Positions 44,984-54,511 of a stretch of 64,000 nt of DNA are shown here, piece after piece. Below the pieces are notes generated by a model that saw nothing but the letters and a program-made list of their open reading frames with translations, was not told where the DNA came from and did not search any database. Source of the DNA: Coptis chinensis (taxonomy: Eukaryota; Streptophyta; Magnoliopsida; Ranunculales; Ranunculaceae); the NCBI GenBank assembly GCA_015680905.1, contig CM027381.1, positions 52,704,501 through 52,768,500 on the forward strand. Reading direction: 5' to 3'. Within the stretch, counting starts at the first letter, position 1. Each line of letters begins with the position of its first letter. The translations under genes and the position numbers were made by a program.

Positions 44984-46595
44984 TGATAAAAACCCAAAAT
45001 TGTAGTTTTAACCCCTCAACAATACTACTTTTAGACCAATTATATGATTAATAAGTAAGAGTTAGTACTTTTATCGTGTTCTTATGTATTTCAGGCATTG
45101 GAGTCGATTATGTGCAAAACTGCGCCCCTTTTGCGAGATAAGAAGCAAGGGTTGGCTGTTAAGAAGTTCTATGATAAAAAACCAAGATTCAAGGAGAAAA
45201 AGCCTTTTTAAAGCCCGGTCAAAGCTGAAAAGTCAAAGTCAACGCGGGTAGAAACAGCACACAAAAGTCAGCAGAACTTTCGAAGGCCGTATCTTTGGAC
45301 TCAGACCTCGGAATTGGGCCTACCTTATGTCAAAACGACCGGCTTGGAATGAACTTTCTAATGGTCAAAGCCTTGACCCAATTAGAAAAGCATAAGTGGA
45401 TGAAAAGGCTGTTGAAGTCAAATCCAACTGAAAAGTGCTTTGTGGATTGAAGTACTGAGGTTTTGGGCTCGATTTTCCGGCCCAAAACAGGCTCCTCAGC
45501 CCATGCATGATTATGTGGGTTTGGTCTCCTCCATTTAACAAAGAAAGACTTAGCTCTTAAGGATACCTAGATCTAGATTAGAAAATTAGTTTGGAACTTA
45601 GTTTTTTACTTAGCAATTCATTTTTCTAGTTAGTTGAAATTAGTGAATGACCCAAATACTTAGTTTTAATTCATTAAATTAGTTTATATAGATTAATCTA
45701 GTTAGTTGTCAATTATATTAGTTGTTAGAAAAAGTTTTGAATCTTAGAATAAAATACTTAGTTTATATTTCAATCTTCAATTTCGAATTCAATCTTGCAT
45801 TCATAAATTTAGTTGTTTTAAATTGATAATTAGTATTCATAATTTTAGTTCTAGATTAGTTTGAATTTCAGTTGTAATCCATTTTGAATGTTAGACTATT
45901 GTTAAATTAGATTAAGAAAGTTAATTAGTTATTTAATAATGACTTGTTTTGATTGTTCTTGTTTTAGAAATGATAGTATGATGATTCAAGGCTAAAATCT
46001 CTATTAGAGGGGTTTGAAGAAGCCTTGATGAAACTTGATTGTTGTTAGCATAGAAATTGGTCGTAATATTCTATTATATTATAGAAAGTAATTAGTTCAC
46101 AATGAGAATGGGTTTGATTGCTTCACATACTAGTTGTTAGTTGGTAAAGATTACCATGAACAATTAGAGATTAGAAACACCCAATTGTTATGCGAAAGCA
46201 TTTCAATTCAGACTACGACATTTCTTCGTTAGTTTATTAAGTTGAATCAAGGTGGAATCAAATTCCACTAATTCATTATCATATTTTCAATTTAGTATTT
46301 TCGTAGTTGAATTATCGTATCTTGATTAGTTGAATTACCATCGTAGTATAAATTCCATCGTTACTCTTATTGACTTTGATAGACTGATTATCATAGTTAA
46401 CATTGAATTCTAAAGAACTAGGAATGGAACGAATTCTCTACTCCACTTATTGCAATAGCATCGAGAGTAGAAAACTTTGATAAGGCAATATAAAGCCGAA
46501 AATAGTTCTAGTTTTACTTGCGTATAGTTTCATCGCTTATTCGTAGGTAAAACTATCATTTTACATTTTATCAAATATAGTTTTACATTTTATCA
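44984..46595 (+). repeat. 3' LTR of A (1612 bp)
   Basis: Homologous to the 5' LTR. Its right end is a tandem duplication: two 22-bp units ending 'tttacattttatca' finish at 46573 and 46595, whereas the 5' LTR and B have one. Confidence 0.9.
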
Positions 46596-47280
46596 GTACC
46601 CACTCAACAGAGGAACTTCCACTGAGTGAATGAAGACTCAAAACTTCTCCTTCTAAACCAATCTGCGGGCAAAAATCTAAAGAGTCGGCCTCTATTAGGT
46701 GGTATCAATGGAAATTTAAAGGATCTAATAGCAAGACCGACCTTGTAAGACCAGTTTTTCCATGATAAGTCTCGTCTCCCCTCATTAAGATCATTTAACA
46801 TGATGGGGCCAAGAACCCCAACATTCCATGTCTTAAAATGTGGGCCACTATTCTATTTAAAAAAAAAAAAAAAAAAAAAAAACAACAACGATAATATTCC
46901 CTGCAACAAACGTGCTTCACAAAGTATAAGAAAAATTCAGTGAAAGAGTAAGAACAAACCGGGAGGCCAACAGCTATACTAAGTAAGGAAATCTTGTTAA
47001 TGCCAGCTATCAGTTTCACACTACTAATGAATGTTAATTTGTAGTTTTCTAAACTCCCATACACAGTTCCTGCCAAGAAAAGCAATGAAAATTTTAGAAT
47101 ATAAGTTGTTGTAATGATATCTTTGTTTGTGTAATTAGTTTCCATAGAAGGTAAAACAGACCTTGCTTACCTGATAATTGTCCATTAAGAAAGACATGCA
47201 AAGCATGACCTGCTGACAACACCGTGAGTACAGGATATTGTTCATTATTCAAGAAGGCTTCATCTGGATCTATCTTAACG
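46596..47280 (-). pseudogene. Beta-galactosidase (GH35) fragment, 5' exons
   Basis: Minus-strand exons: a, 47280-47171 ([36 protein letters not shown]); b, 47069-46960 ([32 protein letters not shown]); c, 46847-46742 ([34 protein letters not shown]); d, 46662 to about 46596 ([20 protein letters not shown]). Donors GTAAGC, GTTTG, GTCGG; acceptors CAG, CAG, TAG, CAG. Exon c starts out of frame beside a 22-base poly-T tract. Exon d runs into element A. The block continues, after A and a deletion, at 35835. The catalytic N-terminal half is absent, so this is a captured middle part of the gene. Confidence 0.9.
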
Positions 47281-47507
47281 CTGAATGTTGAGAGAAAAGA
47301 ATCAATAAAAAAAAAACAACAACATAAGGTAACAAATCAATGTACCATATTGCGCTAGCAGATGGAAAATAACTTGGTTATATATGAAGTGCGCAGTCTA
47401 TAAAGCAATAATACAGTGAAAAAAGAATGGGAAATGTACTATAGGGAAAAAAGAAATCGAAGAAGAAATTGTAAAAGCTACATAAAATAACTCAGAGCAT
47501 GACTTAC
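47281..47507 (-). other. Intron between putative leader exon and beta-galactosidase exon a
   Basis: Begins GTAAGT and ends with a pyrimidine-rich tract and 'aacattcag' on the minus strand. No exon within. Confidence 0.5.
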
Positions 47508-47700
47508 CTCAATTATTGAATTAAGGGCAACTCTGATTGGAAACAATGACAAACAAAGAGATAGGAAATATGAGAAACAGAAGAGATGGGAGAGAAGGGA
47601 AAAGAATCACTTGGTATTCTCTCATTAGACTTTTCCTTTGCTTAACGTCTTATTAAATAACCCAATAATTGCTAATTAAATACCATTTATAGTAATGCGG
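47508..47700 (-). promoter_or_regulatory. Putative promoter and untranslated first exon at the Helitron 5' side
   Basis: On the minus strand a TATA box (ctataaatgg, 47691-47683) is followed by a pyrimidine-rich leader and, at 47508, GAG|GTAAGT, a consensus splice donor that would splice to exon a at 47280. It may be the source gene's intron-exon structure or a new first exon of a chimeric transcript across the captured pieces. Only RNA evidence can tell. Confidence 0.35.
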
Positions 47701-47995
47701 ACAATTCAAAATGGCGTAGAATTGGTTTTTTAATATATTGCCACCTGAAAAGATTGATTGCTCCTATTAAAAGGTGTTAAGCAATATTTTTATTTAAGGA
47801 CAATATCAGTACTGAAAATTTATAAAAGCATAAAAAGACAAAGTAGTCCTCATTAATAAATATCTAGGCATCTGATTTTATTATTCATCCAGGGTATTAT
47901 GCGTAAGAAAAATTTATTATTCATCCAGGGGTATTATGCGTAAGAAAAAGACCCGGATGAATTTAAGAGGCCACAATCATTATTGGATATACTAC
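47701..47995 (-). other. Helitron 5' region
   Basis: AT-rich, no gene. Contains a two-unit tandem repeat of about 36 bp at 47878-47951 (unit includes 'attcatccagg', 'tattatgcgtaagaaaaa'), with the complementary 'ggatgaat' word just after it. Confidence 0.5.
47878..47951. repeat. Tandem duplication, two ~36-bp units
   Basis: 'attattcatccaggg(g)' followed by 'tattatgcgtaagaaaaa' occurs twice in a row, with one inserted G in the second unit. Confidence 0.9.
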
Positions 47996-48004
47996 TAGTA
48001 GAGA
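47996..48004 (-). other. Helitron 5' terminus
   Basis: TCTCTACTA on the minus strand, preceded by A (48005). It matches the plant Helitron start consensus TCTMTAYTA and lies exactly where alignment with the intact copia LTR stops. Confidence 0.65.
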
Positions 48005-48145
48005 TAACCAGGAGATATATATACAAGAAGGAGCCTCCATGAATACAGAAGATCTCCTAGATCCACATATCTAGGAAAAGATAATACACTTACTAAGATT
48101 ACAAGATACTTGCTAATACTAAATAAAGTAACAAATATTCTAACA
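48005..48145 (-). repeat. 5' LTR of the copia element, outer part
   Basis: Matches 23969-24109 with a few substitutions and ends TTCTAACA. The inner end of this LTR is missing here; a TGTCAAA word at 32065, next to the copia primer site once J is removed, is the best candidate for it. Confidence 0.8.
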
Positions 48146-49685
48146 ATAGAAACACGTTGTAAATGGTTAAGCACATATTAGGTTGTATATTATGTATTAT
48201 TTGTCGTATAAAAAATATAAAAATCATAAAAATAGTTTATACTATGCACTTAGTGATAATGGTATTGTTCTCTTCTCCATGATGATATTAGTCTAGAAAT
48301 CTCACATAGTACATAAATTAGGATTTAATTTTTGAAACTTAGATTAATATATAGGTAATAGTCATTGCATCTTTTCATGAACATATTGCATGAGCATTTA
48401 TGATTGTACTTAATACATATCCTAGGTTATAGTACTTAATACATATTCTATGAGCATCTAGCATAAAAGCCTCATAAGAGTGAAATATCTTAGTGATGAC
48501 ACAAGGGAGAAGTAAATTCCAAGTAGAGATATCATACATCCACTTGCTTGATCACCATGCCATATCCTAAGTGAGAATTTAAGCCCTCTTTGGATCGATA
48601 TAGCTAAAGATTCATACCTATAAGTAATTATCCGCTAGTCGCCCCACTGAGCCTTTTCACAAACCACAAATCTTTTACCCAATAAAACAAAATAAAAAAT
48701 AAAATCAAGCTACCTATCTAGATAAGTCTGAGAAATAGGATGAGTGAAGAAAAGAGAAGAGAAAAACCTGTGTAAACAAAAATTAGTTAACTGCTTCAAA
48801 AGAAAAATAAAAGAAAAATAAAAGAAAATAAAGTTTCCATCCGAAGAAAAATAAAATAAAATAAAAAGTTAGAACTCCAAAAATAGAATAAAAGGAGTCA
48901 AAAGCCAAAACAAAAGGGCTAAGGATGGAAACAAAGTGTAGAAGCAAAGTAAAAACAAGGTTTTCTCTAGTTACATATTTTGAATACCCTATTATCTTAG
49001 ACTTGTCTTTTTGAATATCCATTTCTTTCCTTCTTTAACCAACACCTATGCCCCGTATCACCTAATAAAGACCTCTAGCTCAATTAGGAATATGTTGGTA
49101 TGATAGTAAGTGGTAGATGTGTTTGATCGACCTAAGCTTCCTTGGATTATCATTGAGATTGTGAGGAAACATGTGCCCACTGCACACTGGAGTTAGCAAA
49201 CTTGAGAGGAAAAATTAGAGTGTTATGTGTCTTGACACATTCCTTGTGAGAACCTACTTAGGCACGCTACCCAAAAGTTTTAGAAACAGACCTGCGATTG
49301 CATTTCATAACATAGTTTATTGTATAGTTATTTATCTTAAGATGATTTGATTATTATGCTTGTATTAATTTAGGAGTTAGATTGATGATCATTGTTTAAA
49401 TGTTAGTGATATGTATAGATTCTGAGATAAAATTAGGGGACATTTACTTTTATTTCTTAGTCGTTGTAGTATAAATGAAGTTTGTTAGTATCTTCTCTAG
49501 AAAACTCTCACGAGGCTATAACTCGTCTACTAGGGAATTCCTTGTGGTTTAAGGCCTTATTGCATATGGTTAATGCAATCACACTCTGCAAAACGAGATT
49601 AGTTAGGACCATATTTTTTGCCACTTATCTATTTTGATTTCTCATCTTTGCTTCAAGACAAGCAAAATATTGTTTGGGGGTGGTG
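48146..49685 (+). other. H 3' non-coding region, right part
   Basis: Resumes with ATAGAAACACG as in A at 43382. No gene; shares all landmarks with A 43390-44983 and D 1-700. The polypurine tract TTTGGGGGTGGTG occupies 49673-49685. Confidence 0.7.
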
Positions 49686-50994
49686 TGATAAGCACCCAAA
49701 AGTGTAGTTTAAACCCCTTAATGGTATTACATTTAGGCCAATTAAGTTTATAATAAATAAAAGTTAGTATAGTTTACGTGTTTTTGTGTATTTCAGTTCT
49801 TGAAGTTGTTTATGTGCTTAAAGATGTCATTTTACGTGGAAAATGAGTCAAGATGATTGCTAGAAGAGTTCTATGTTTAAGTCCCAAGAATCAAGAAGAA
49901 AAAGCATTTTCAAGCCCAGTCAAAGCTTGGAAGTCAAAGTCAATTCGGGTAGATAAAGAACAAAAAAGTCAACATAACTTCAAATTGGCGAATCTTTGGA
50001 CTTTGACCTCGGAATTGGGCCTACTATACATCAAAATGACCGGCTCAAAATAAGCTTTCCAATGGATCCAGTCTTGCCCTAATCAAAATTGTAAAAGTAG
50101 ACTAAAAGGGCACTGAAGTAATTTCTAATAGTTTTGGCCTCTTTAGACTTAACCTAATCAACTTTGGGCATTAGAGGCTCAAAGTCCCCTTTTTTAGCCC
50201 ATGCACGAAAATTTAACCCTAACCCTCTCTTATATAAAGAGGGTTAAGGCTAAACTTATTCTCTCCTTCCTCCCCTTAGTCTCTAATTAGTTTAGTGTAG
50301 TTGTAGTTTAGTTTAGAGTTATAATTAAGTAGTTTAATTGTAGCCTCCATTATTCCCCATCAATAAAAGCTTAGTTATTTAATATTCAATTCTCTTCTTT
50401 TATATTATGTCTTTTTATTGTTATTTAGTTAGTATGATTCCAATGAAACAAGGCTAAACCTCCATTAGAGGGAGTTTATGAAGTCATGTGAGGATGATTA
50501 GTTCTTAGTTATTCATTATTTTGCAATAGAGTTTCAAGTCCCTTGTTGTGAGTTTCTATAGATAATTCTCATAACAAAAGGGCTAGAGATTAGAAACCCC
50601 ATCAAAGAGATTTTTGGGGGTGCTAATCTCTCATACTAGTTAGACAATGACAACAGAGATGTAGGTGTTTGCTAGGGATCAAAAAAGGCAAATTGATTAC
50701 TAAACTAATAGCCAATCGAGTCGCATGGTGGATTAACTTCTCTCTAATCTTCTCTCATTCATTAATTTACTGTTTTCTTACCTTATATTTACTGTTTTTT
50801 TAGCCTCATATTACTCTCTCATTAGTGCAATAGTTAGTTTAGTCTCAATTCGTTACAAGTAAGTGCAAGCAAGAGTGGAGAACACGATTACTCCCATATA
50901 ACAACATGTTTAGAGAGTGTAATATATTGATTGAATAGCATGAGTTTTGTAGTGTAGAAACACTGTTTCCACATCTACTTTTCTCTAGTTATCA
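49686..50994 (+). repeat. 3' LTR of H (1309 bp)
   Basis: TGATAAGCACCC...AGTTATCA. TATA-like 'cttatataaag' near 50229. Pairs with 4447-5700. Confidence 0.9.
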
Positions 50995-51220
50995 TGCGTG
51001 AATGTAAATTGCAGTGCGGAAATTAAATTTCAAACAATCACGTAAGCATTCTTAAACACACAAGGCATCCTTTTACTCAGGCTTCGAGGAGGTTTAGATT
51101 TACCTCTCAAGGCGTGCTTACACATTGTTTGAGGAGAAGGCGACATCGATTGGCGTGTGATCTGAGAATCAGGCCCAACCTTTCGATTTTTACCCTTTTT
51201 TAAGTTACAATAAAGGTCTA
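50995..51220 (-). repeat. 5' LTR (type G) of E1, 3' part
   Basis: Minus strand matches the last part of the E2 LTR (about 9895-10130). Starts on the plus strand with TGCGT, the second copy of the H target duplication, and stops at the oligo-A end of the LINE. The other part of this LTR would lie right of the window. Confidence 0.75.
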
Positions 51221-51269
51221 TTTTTTTTCCAAATAAGCTAGGGTTAGGCAGACCCCCACTTGTATTAAT

Positions 51270-52025
51270 TTAACTTTTCGTTACATACGTAGTTCCACTC
51301 TCATCCTCGTTTACAATGTTTTGTACAACAAAATCTAGAGGATGTGCAAAGTATACAGTAGAAAATTCAACATTTTTAACATTTCTATGTAAACTAGCAA
51401 AATAATCAGCTGCCCTATTCACTTCTCGGAAAGCATGTGAAAAAGATATGAAACTGAAGCCTTCTTTCTTTCTTTCAATAGCAGCCACTACATCTCGACA
51501 ATACCATGGAGGTTTCTCAATTTTGTTGATCGCATTGATGGCTTTTAATGAATCAGATTCTACTTCTACCTCTAAGTAGCCTTCTACCAGACATCGACCA
51601 AGACAGACCTCTATAGCTTTCAGTTCTTGGAATATAACTGACGCCATACCTCCACTTCCACTAAATGCAGCCATAACCCTACTTTCATAATTTCTTATCA
51701 CTCCTCCATGACCTGGCCCATAATTATCTAACGCATCATCTGTGTTTGCTTCCATTCTCGTACCCATCGGAGGAATCCATGAGCAGTTTGTGTACATCTG
51801 TTGCTTGAAATCACTGGTAATACCGATTCTGAGAAACAACCCTCTTCCACTTTCACTATCTTTGAGTTCAGGTCTTAGAACTTGTAAATAGTTTCTCAAA
51901 TCCCATACCATCTTGTTAAACACTACCTTAGGAGGTTTTCCATTGTGTCGAAAGCGTCTTGCATTATGTTCTTTCCATATGCTATCTACCGAAGCACATA
52001 TGAACACCTTATAGATCTCCCCCAC
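51270..52025 (-). pseudogene. LINE RNase H-like C-terminal domain
   Basis: Contains MEANTDDALDNYGPGHGGVI (first acidic position, in the usual K.N.DGA context), FQELKAIEVCLGRCLVEGY (Glu-containing helix), EVEVESDSLKAINAINK (Asp) and FSHAFREVNRAADYFASLHR (His/Asn/Ala-Asp end), the plant RVT_3 RNase H fold. The Asp of the first strand reads DDA rather than DGA. The frame is open for 251 codons and ends near the 3' end of the element. Confidence 0.85.
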
Positions 52026-52043
52026 CTCTACATTTTTACACTG

Positions 52044-52763
52044 TCAAATTATCAAAAACCATTCCTTATTCGCATTGCTGGCATTAGTGCAAATTCCTAC
52101 TAATTGTTTCACTCTTCCAAAGAAATTCCTTGAATACAGACACTCAAAGAATAAATGGGCTGAGAATTCTCTGCTTTCATTACACAGGTAGCACACCGAA
52201 CTGTTGAGAATCTTCTTATGTACTAACCTGTCCTGTGTAGGTATGCTATTAGGAAATAGCTGCCATGTGGAAAAGGAGTGGCGTGGAAAAACCCATCTTC
52301 CCCATAATGTACTGCACCATGATTTCTTCTCTCTTTCTTTGGTCAAAGCTTCATATGCACTCTTGGAAGTAAATTTACCACTTTGATGAAGAGTCCAGAT
52401 GATGAAGTCTTTGTCTAGGTGTGAATTGATTTGCACTTCATTGATCTCCTTCTTCAATCCTGCCACCTGCAAATTTTGAACTTCTAAATTCCATGTGCCA
52501 TCGAAAATAAGGAGATTTACTGTAGCATTCAGTTGGAAGTCCCATGCTGCTCTCGCCTTTACATCTTCGATCAAAGGAGATCTTGAACACCAAATATCAT
52601 GCCATAAGAGAGTGTCTTCACCATTAGCAATTTCATATCTGATAAATCTTTTAGCTTCATTCCTAGTATCCAAAATGTTTCTCCGCATCCATGAGTAGTC
52701 TTTTGGGATACTCATGGACCAGAAAAAAATTTTCTTTAATTTGTTGCTGCCATATCCAGTCAA
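52044..52763 (-). pseudogene. LINE zf-RVT region
   Basis: 239-codon frame with SKSAYEALTKEREKKSWCST, LWGRWVFPRHSFSTWQLF, IPTQDRLVHKKI and CYLCNESREFSAHLFFEC, the conserved zf-RVT zinc-binding module (C..C...H..C) of plant LINEs. A stop separates it from the RNase H-like domain. Upstream (52663-52932) WTSSIEKKGHHQASWNTVCL and ERGLGVMNLQRWN are in another frame. Confidence 0.85.
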
Positions 52764-53217
52764 CCCAAACAGTTTCTTCTCTTGTGACCAACTTAAAAAT
52801 CAAACCACAGTAGACCCCAATGTTCCACCTTTGTAGGTTCATGACTCCCAAACCCCGTTCCTCCTTAGAAAGACAAACAGTATTCCAGCTAGCTTGGTGA
52901 TGCCCTTTCTTCTCTATAGAACTAGTCCACAAAATTTTTGCACATATCTGTTAAACTTGTTCAAGAACCGTGGAAGGTAGAATGAAAGTTATGGACCAAT
53001 ATGTATGGAAAGCAATAAGAACAGAGTTTATAACTTGTAGTCTTCCTGCATGAGACAACAACTTTGACTTCCAATTCGAAATCTTGCTAGCAACCTTCTA
53101 TATTAAAGGCTAACATTCTCTAATCCTCAACCTTGCAGAGATGAGTGGTAGCCCAAGATATCTAACTAGAGGTTTAATCAATTCTATTCCCATAATCTCC
53201 GCTAAAGCTTTTGCATC

Positions 53218-54326
53218 CTACTGACTAAGGCCTCCAGCTAGTAAAGACGTCTTGTGATTATTGATCTTTAACCCAGTTGCATCTCCAAAGACTTTTAAGC
53301 CGTCTTTAATAGCTTGCACTAATGCACTATCACCTTTGCATAACATAAGAAAAACATCTGCAAATGCTAGATGTGACAATCTCACCTTGCTACATTTGTA
53401 ATGGAATAAGATGTTTTTGTTGTTGATACGCTGCATGAGAATACCATTCAGGATTTCCATAACCATCACAAATAGATAAGGTGATAAAGGGTCACCTTAA
53501 CAAATGCCCTTTTTACCAGCAAAGAATCCTTCAGGAGATCCATTGATAAGGATAGAGTTATGAGGGAGTCACAATGCACATCTCTATCCATTTAAACATA
53601 GAATCAAGAAATTTGAAAACTCTGATCATCGCTAAGATAGACTCCCAACTCACAGTGTCGTAAGATTTCCTTATGTCCAGCTTTATAGAACATCTGGGTG
53701 TACCATACTTCCTGTCATAGTCTCTGAGAAGTTCATGAGACAAAAGGATATTATCCTGTATAGATCTTTGAAAGGTTGTGAACCTTAGGAATAAGACATA
53801 TGAACGTGGCATTAACACCTCTCGAAAATTTTAAAAATTTTAAAGCATTGAGTATGGCTTGAGTAAAATCATTCCGAACAGCAGCCCAACAGCTCGTGAA
53901 AAAGAAAGGAGTGAATCCATCTGGTCCTGGAGTTGCCTTCTCATACATGCCAAATAATGATTCTTTAACTTCTTGCGGAGAGATATCACTTCCCAACTTT
54001 GCTTGCATAATTGGTGACAACACTGATTTGACTTTTAAGTTGTTGAAGAAGTCTACTCCACTTATCTCTTCTGCTTCAGACCCAAGAATCTCACCATAAT
54101 ATTCCACAAAGGCTTTAATAACCTTAGCCTGACCAATCACAGTACCACCATTAGAGTTCTGCAGACACCAAAGGCCACTCTTGGCCTTCTTTTCCTCTAG
54201 AGCTTTAAAGAAAAATGCCATACACTTATCTCCTTCCCTTGACCAGGACTCATCATATTTAGTCTTAATCTCTGCAACCTCTATTCTTGCTAACTTATTG
54301 TATTTCTCTAGAGCAATTTTTTTCAT
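53218..54326 (-). pseudogene. LINE reverse transcriptase, broken
   Basis: Pieces: 53751-54326 (SWSREGDKCMAFFFKALEEK; EKATPGPDGFTPFFFTSCWA; NATFICLIPKV), 53558-53818 (FTTFQRSIQDNILLSHELL; CSIKLDIRKSYDTVSWESIL, with the catalytic Asp of motif A) and 53218-53469 (LSHLAFADVFLMLCKGD; GLKINNHKT). The catalytic FADD box of motif C reads FADV, with one Asp missing. Frames shift and stop between the pieces. It would have primed DNA synthesis on nicked target DNA. Confidence 0.88.
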
Positions 54327-54511
54327 TTTGCCCTAAGAATAAATCCAATGGTTTGTTTTGCAATTGCCTTTGCAAATCATATAGGATTTCCCTTGCCTGC
54401 TCCACTCTTGTATGAATATCAGAAAAATTATTTCTAGCCCATGGCTTGATTCTGTCCTTTAAGAGTTTATGCTTTTGTATCAGTATGTACATAGGATTAG
54501 TATATAACTGA
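54327..54511 (-). pseudogene. LINE segment before RT, cut by element C
   Basis: Reads QKHKLLKDRIKPWARNNFSD, typical of the region between endonuclease and RT (LK..LK.WN...FG-like), then stops at the LTR of C. Confidence 0.7.

Larger units (their letters stand above)
35955..46595 (+). mobile_element. Athila-like non-autonomous LTR element A (10.6 kb)
   Basis: LTRs 35955-37488 (5', lacking its first ~50 bp) and 44984-46595 (3'), primer site 37491, polypurine tract 44971-44983. Interior of 7.5 kb: leader, gag with knuckle, protease, post-protease ORF, 3' ORF and long 3' non-coding region, but no reverse transcriptase, RNase H or integrase and no place where they could have been. The LTRs are nearly identical by eye, so this is one of the younger insertions. 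It interrupts the captured beta-galactosidase fragment; the right flank GTACC belongs to that gene, the left flank is deleted. Confidence 0.88.
32078..48004 (-). mobile_element. Putative gene-capturing Helitron (left end approximate)
   Basis: A block lies inside the 5' LTR of the copia element and carries exons and introns of three unrelated plant genes, all in minus sense. On the minus strand its right edge reads A|TCTCTACTA at 48005-47996: an A of the LTR followed by the plant Helitron 5' consensus (TCTMTAYTA). Beyond 48005 the LTR resumes in register with the 3' LTR copy. The left end should be CTRR|T after a hairpin; it is not recognisable and about 20-30 bp of LTR are missing there, so a small deletion probably removed it. 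Element A (35955-46595) is a later insertion; the rest is about 5.3 kb. Confidence 0.6.
23925..48145 (-). mobile_element. Ty1/copia retrotransposon, decayed, with large later insertions
   Basis: Bounded by LTR ends TGTCAAAT (23925) and TTCTAACA (48145), with ATAAA (23920-23924) and ATAGA (48146-48150) outside; removing it rejoins H, whose undisturbed form in A is 'gtggcatagaaacacg'. On the minus strand the order is 5' LTR end (48145 to about 48005), primer site remnant (28847), gag, protease, integrase, reverse transcriptase, RNase H, polypurine tract, 3' LTR: the copia order. Between primer site and 5' LTR lie element J and the Helitron-like element. Every domain carries stops or frameshifts. 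Confidence 0.8.
4447..50994 (+). mobile_element. Athila-like LTR retrotransposon H, host of most nested insertions
   Basis: Defined by two homologous LTRs (4447-5700 and 49686-50994), a primer site at 5703, a polypurine tract before 49686, and flanking target duplications TGCGC (4442-4446) and TGCGT (50995-50999). The flanks rejoin into element E1: E2 shows the uninterrupted form of the target, with 'atttacatttgcgcataagg'. The element's own internal parts are 5701-7729 (leader, gag), 17516-19655 (gag tail, protease, post-protease ORF), 23260-23924 and 48146-49685 (3' non-coding). Everything else between its LTRs is later insertion. No reverse transcriptase or integrase belongs to it. Confidence 0.85.
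51221..54511 (-). mobile_element. L1-type non-LTR retrotransposon (LINE), 5' part cut off
   Basis: On the minus strand: post-endonuclease region, RT, zf-RVT, RNase H-like domain, short 3' UTR and a terminal oligo-A of eight at 51228-51221, the order of plant L1 elements. The endonuclease part is separated by the insertion of element C at 54512. Multiple frameshifts. It is inserted in the E1 LTR. Confidence 0.85.

Noticed and set aside
46859..46880. Poly(A) tract as a retroposed cDNA end of the beta-galactosidase fragment
   Set aside because: It lies within an intron of the minus-strand gene (a poly-T next to the acceptor), and introns are retained throughout, so retroposition is excluded.
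33339..47280. Beta-galactosidase and WAT1 as two functional host genes of the region
   Set aside because: Both lack essential exons, have stops, a frameshift or a lost splice site, and lie inside a copia LTR. They are captured fragments.
47974..48145. Independent solo copia LTR
   Set aside because: H resumes directly after it and stops directly before 23925, with ATAAA/ATAGA outside both ends, so it is the 5' LTR of the same copia element, interrupted by the Helitron.
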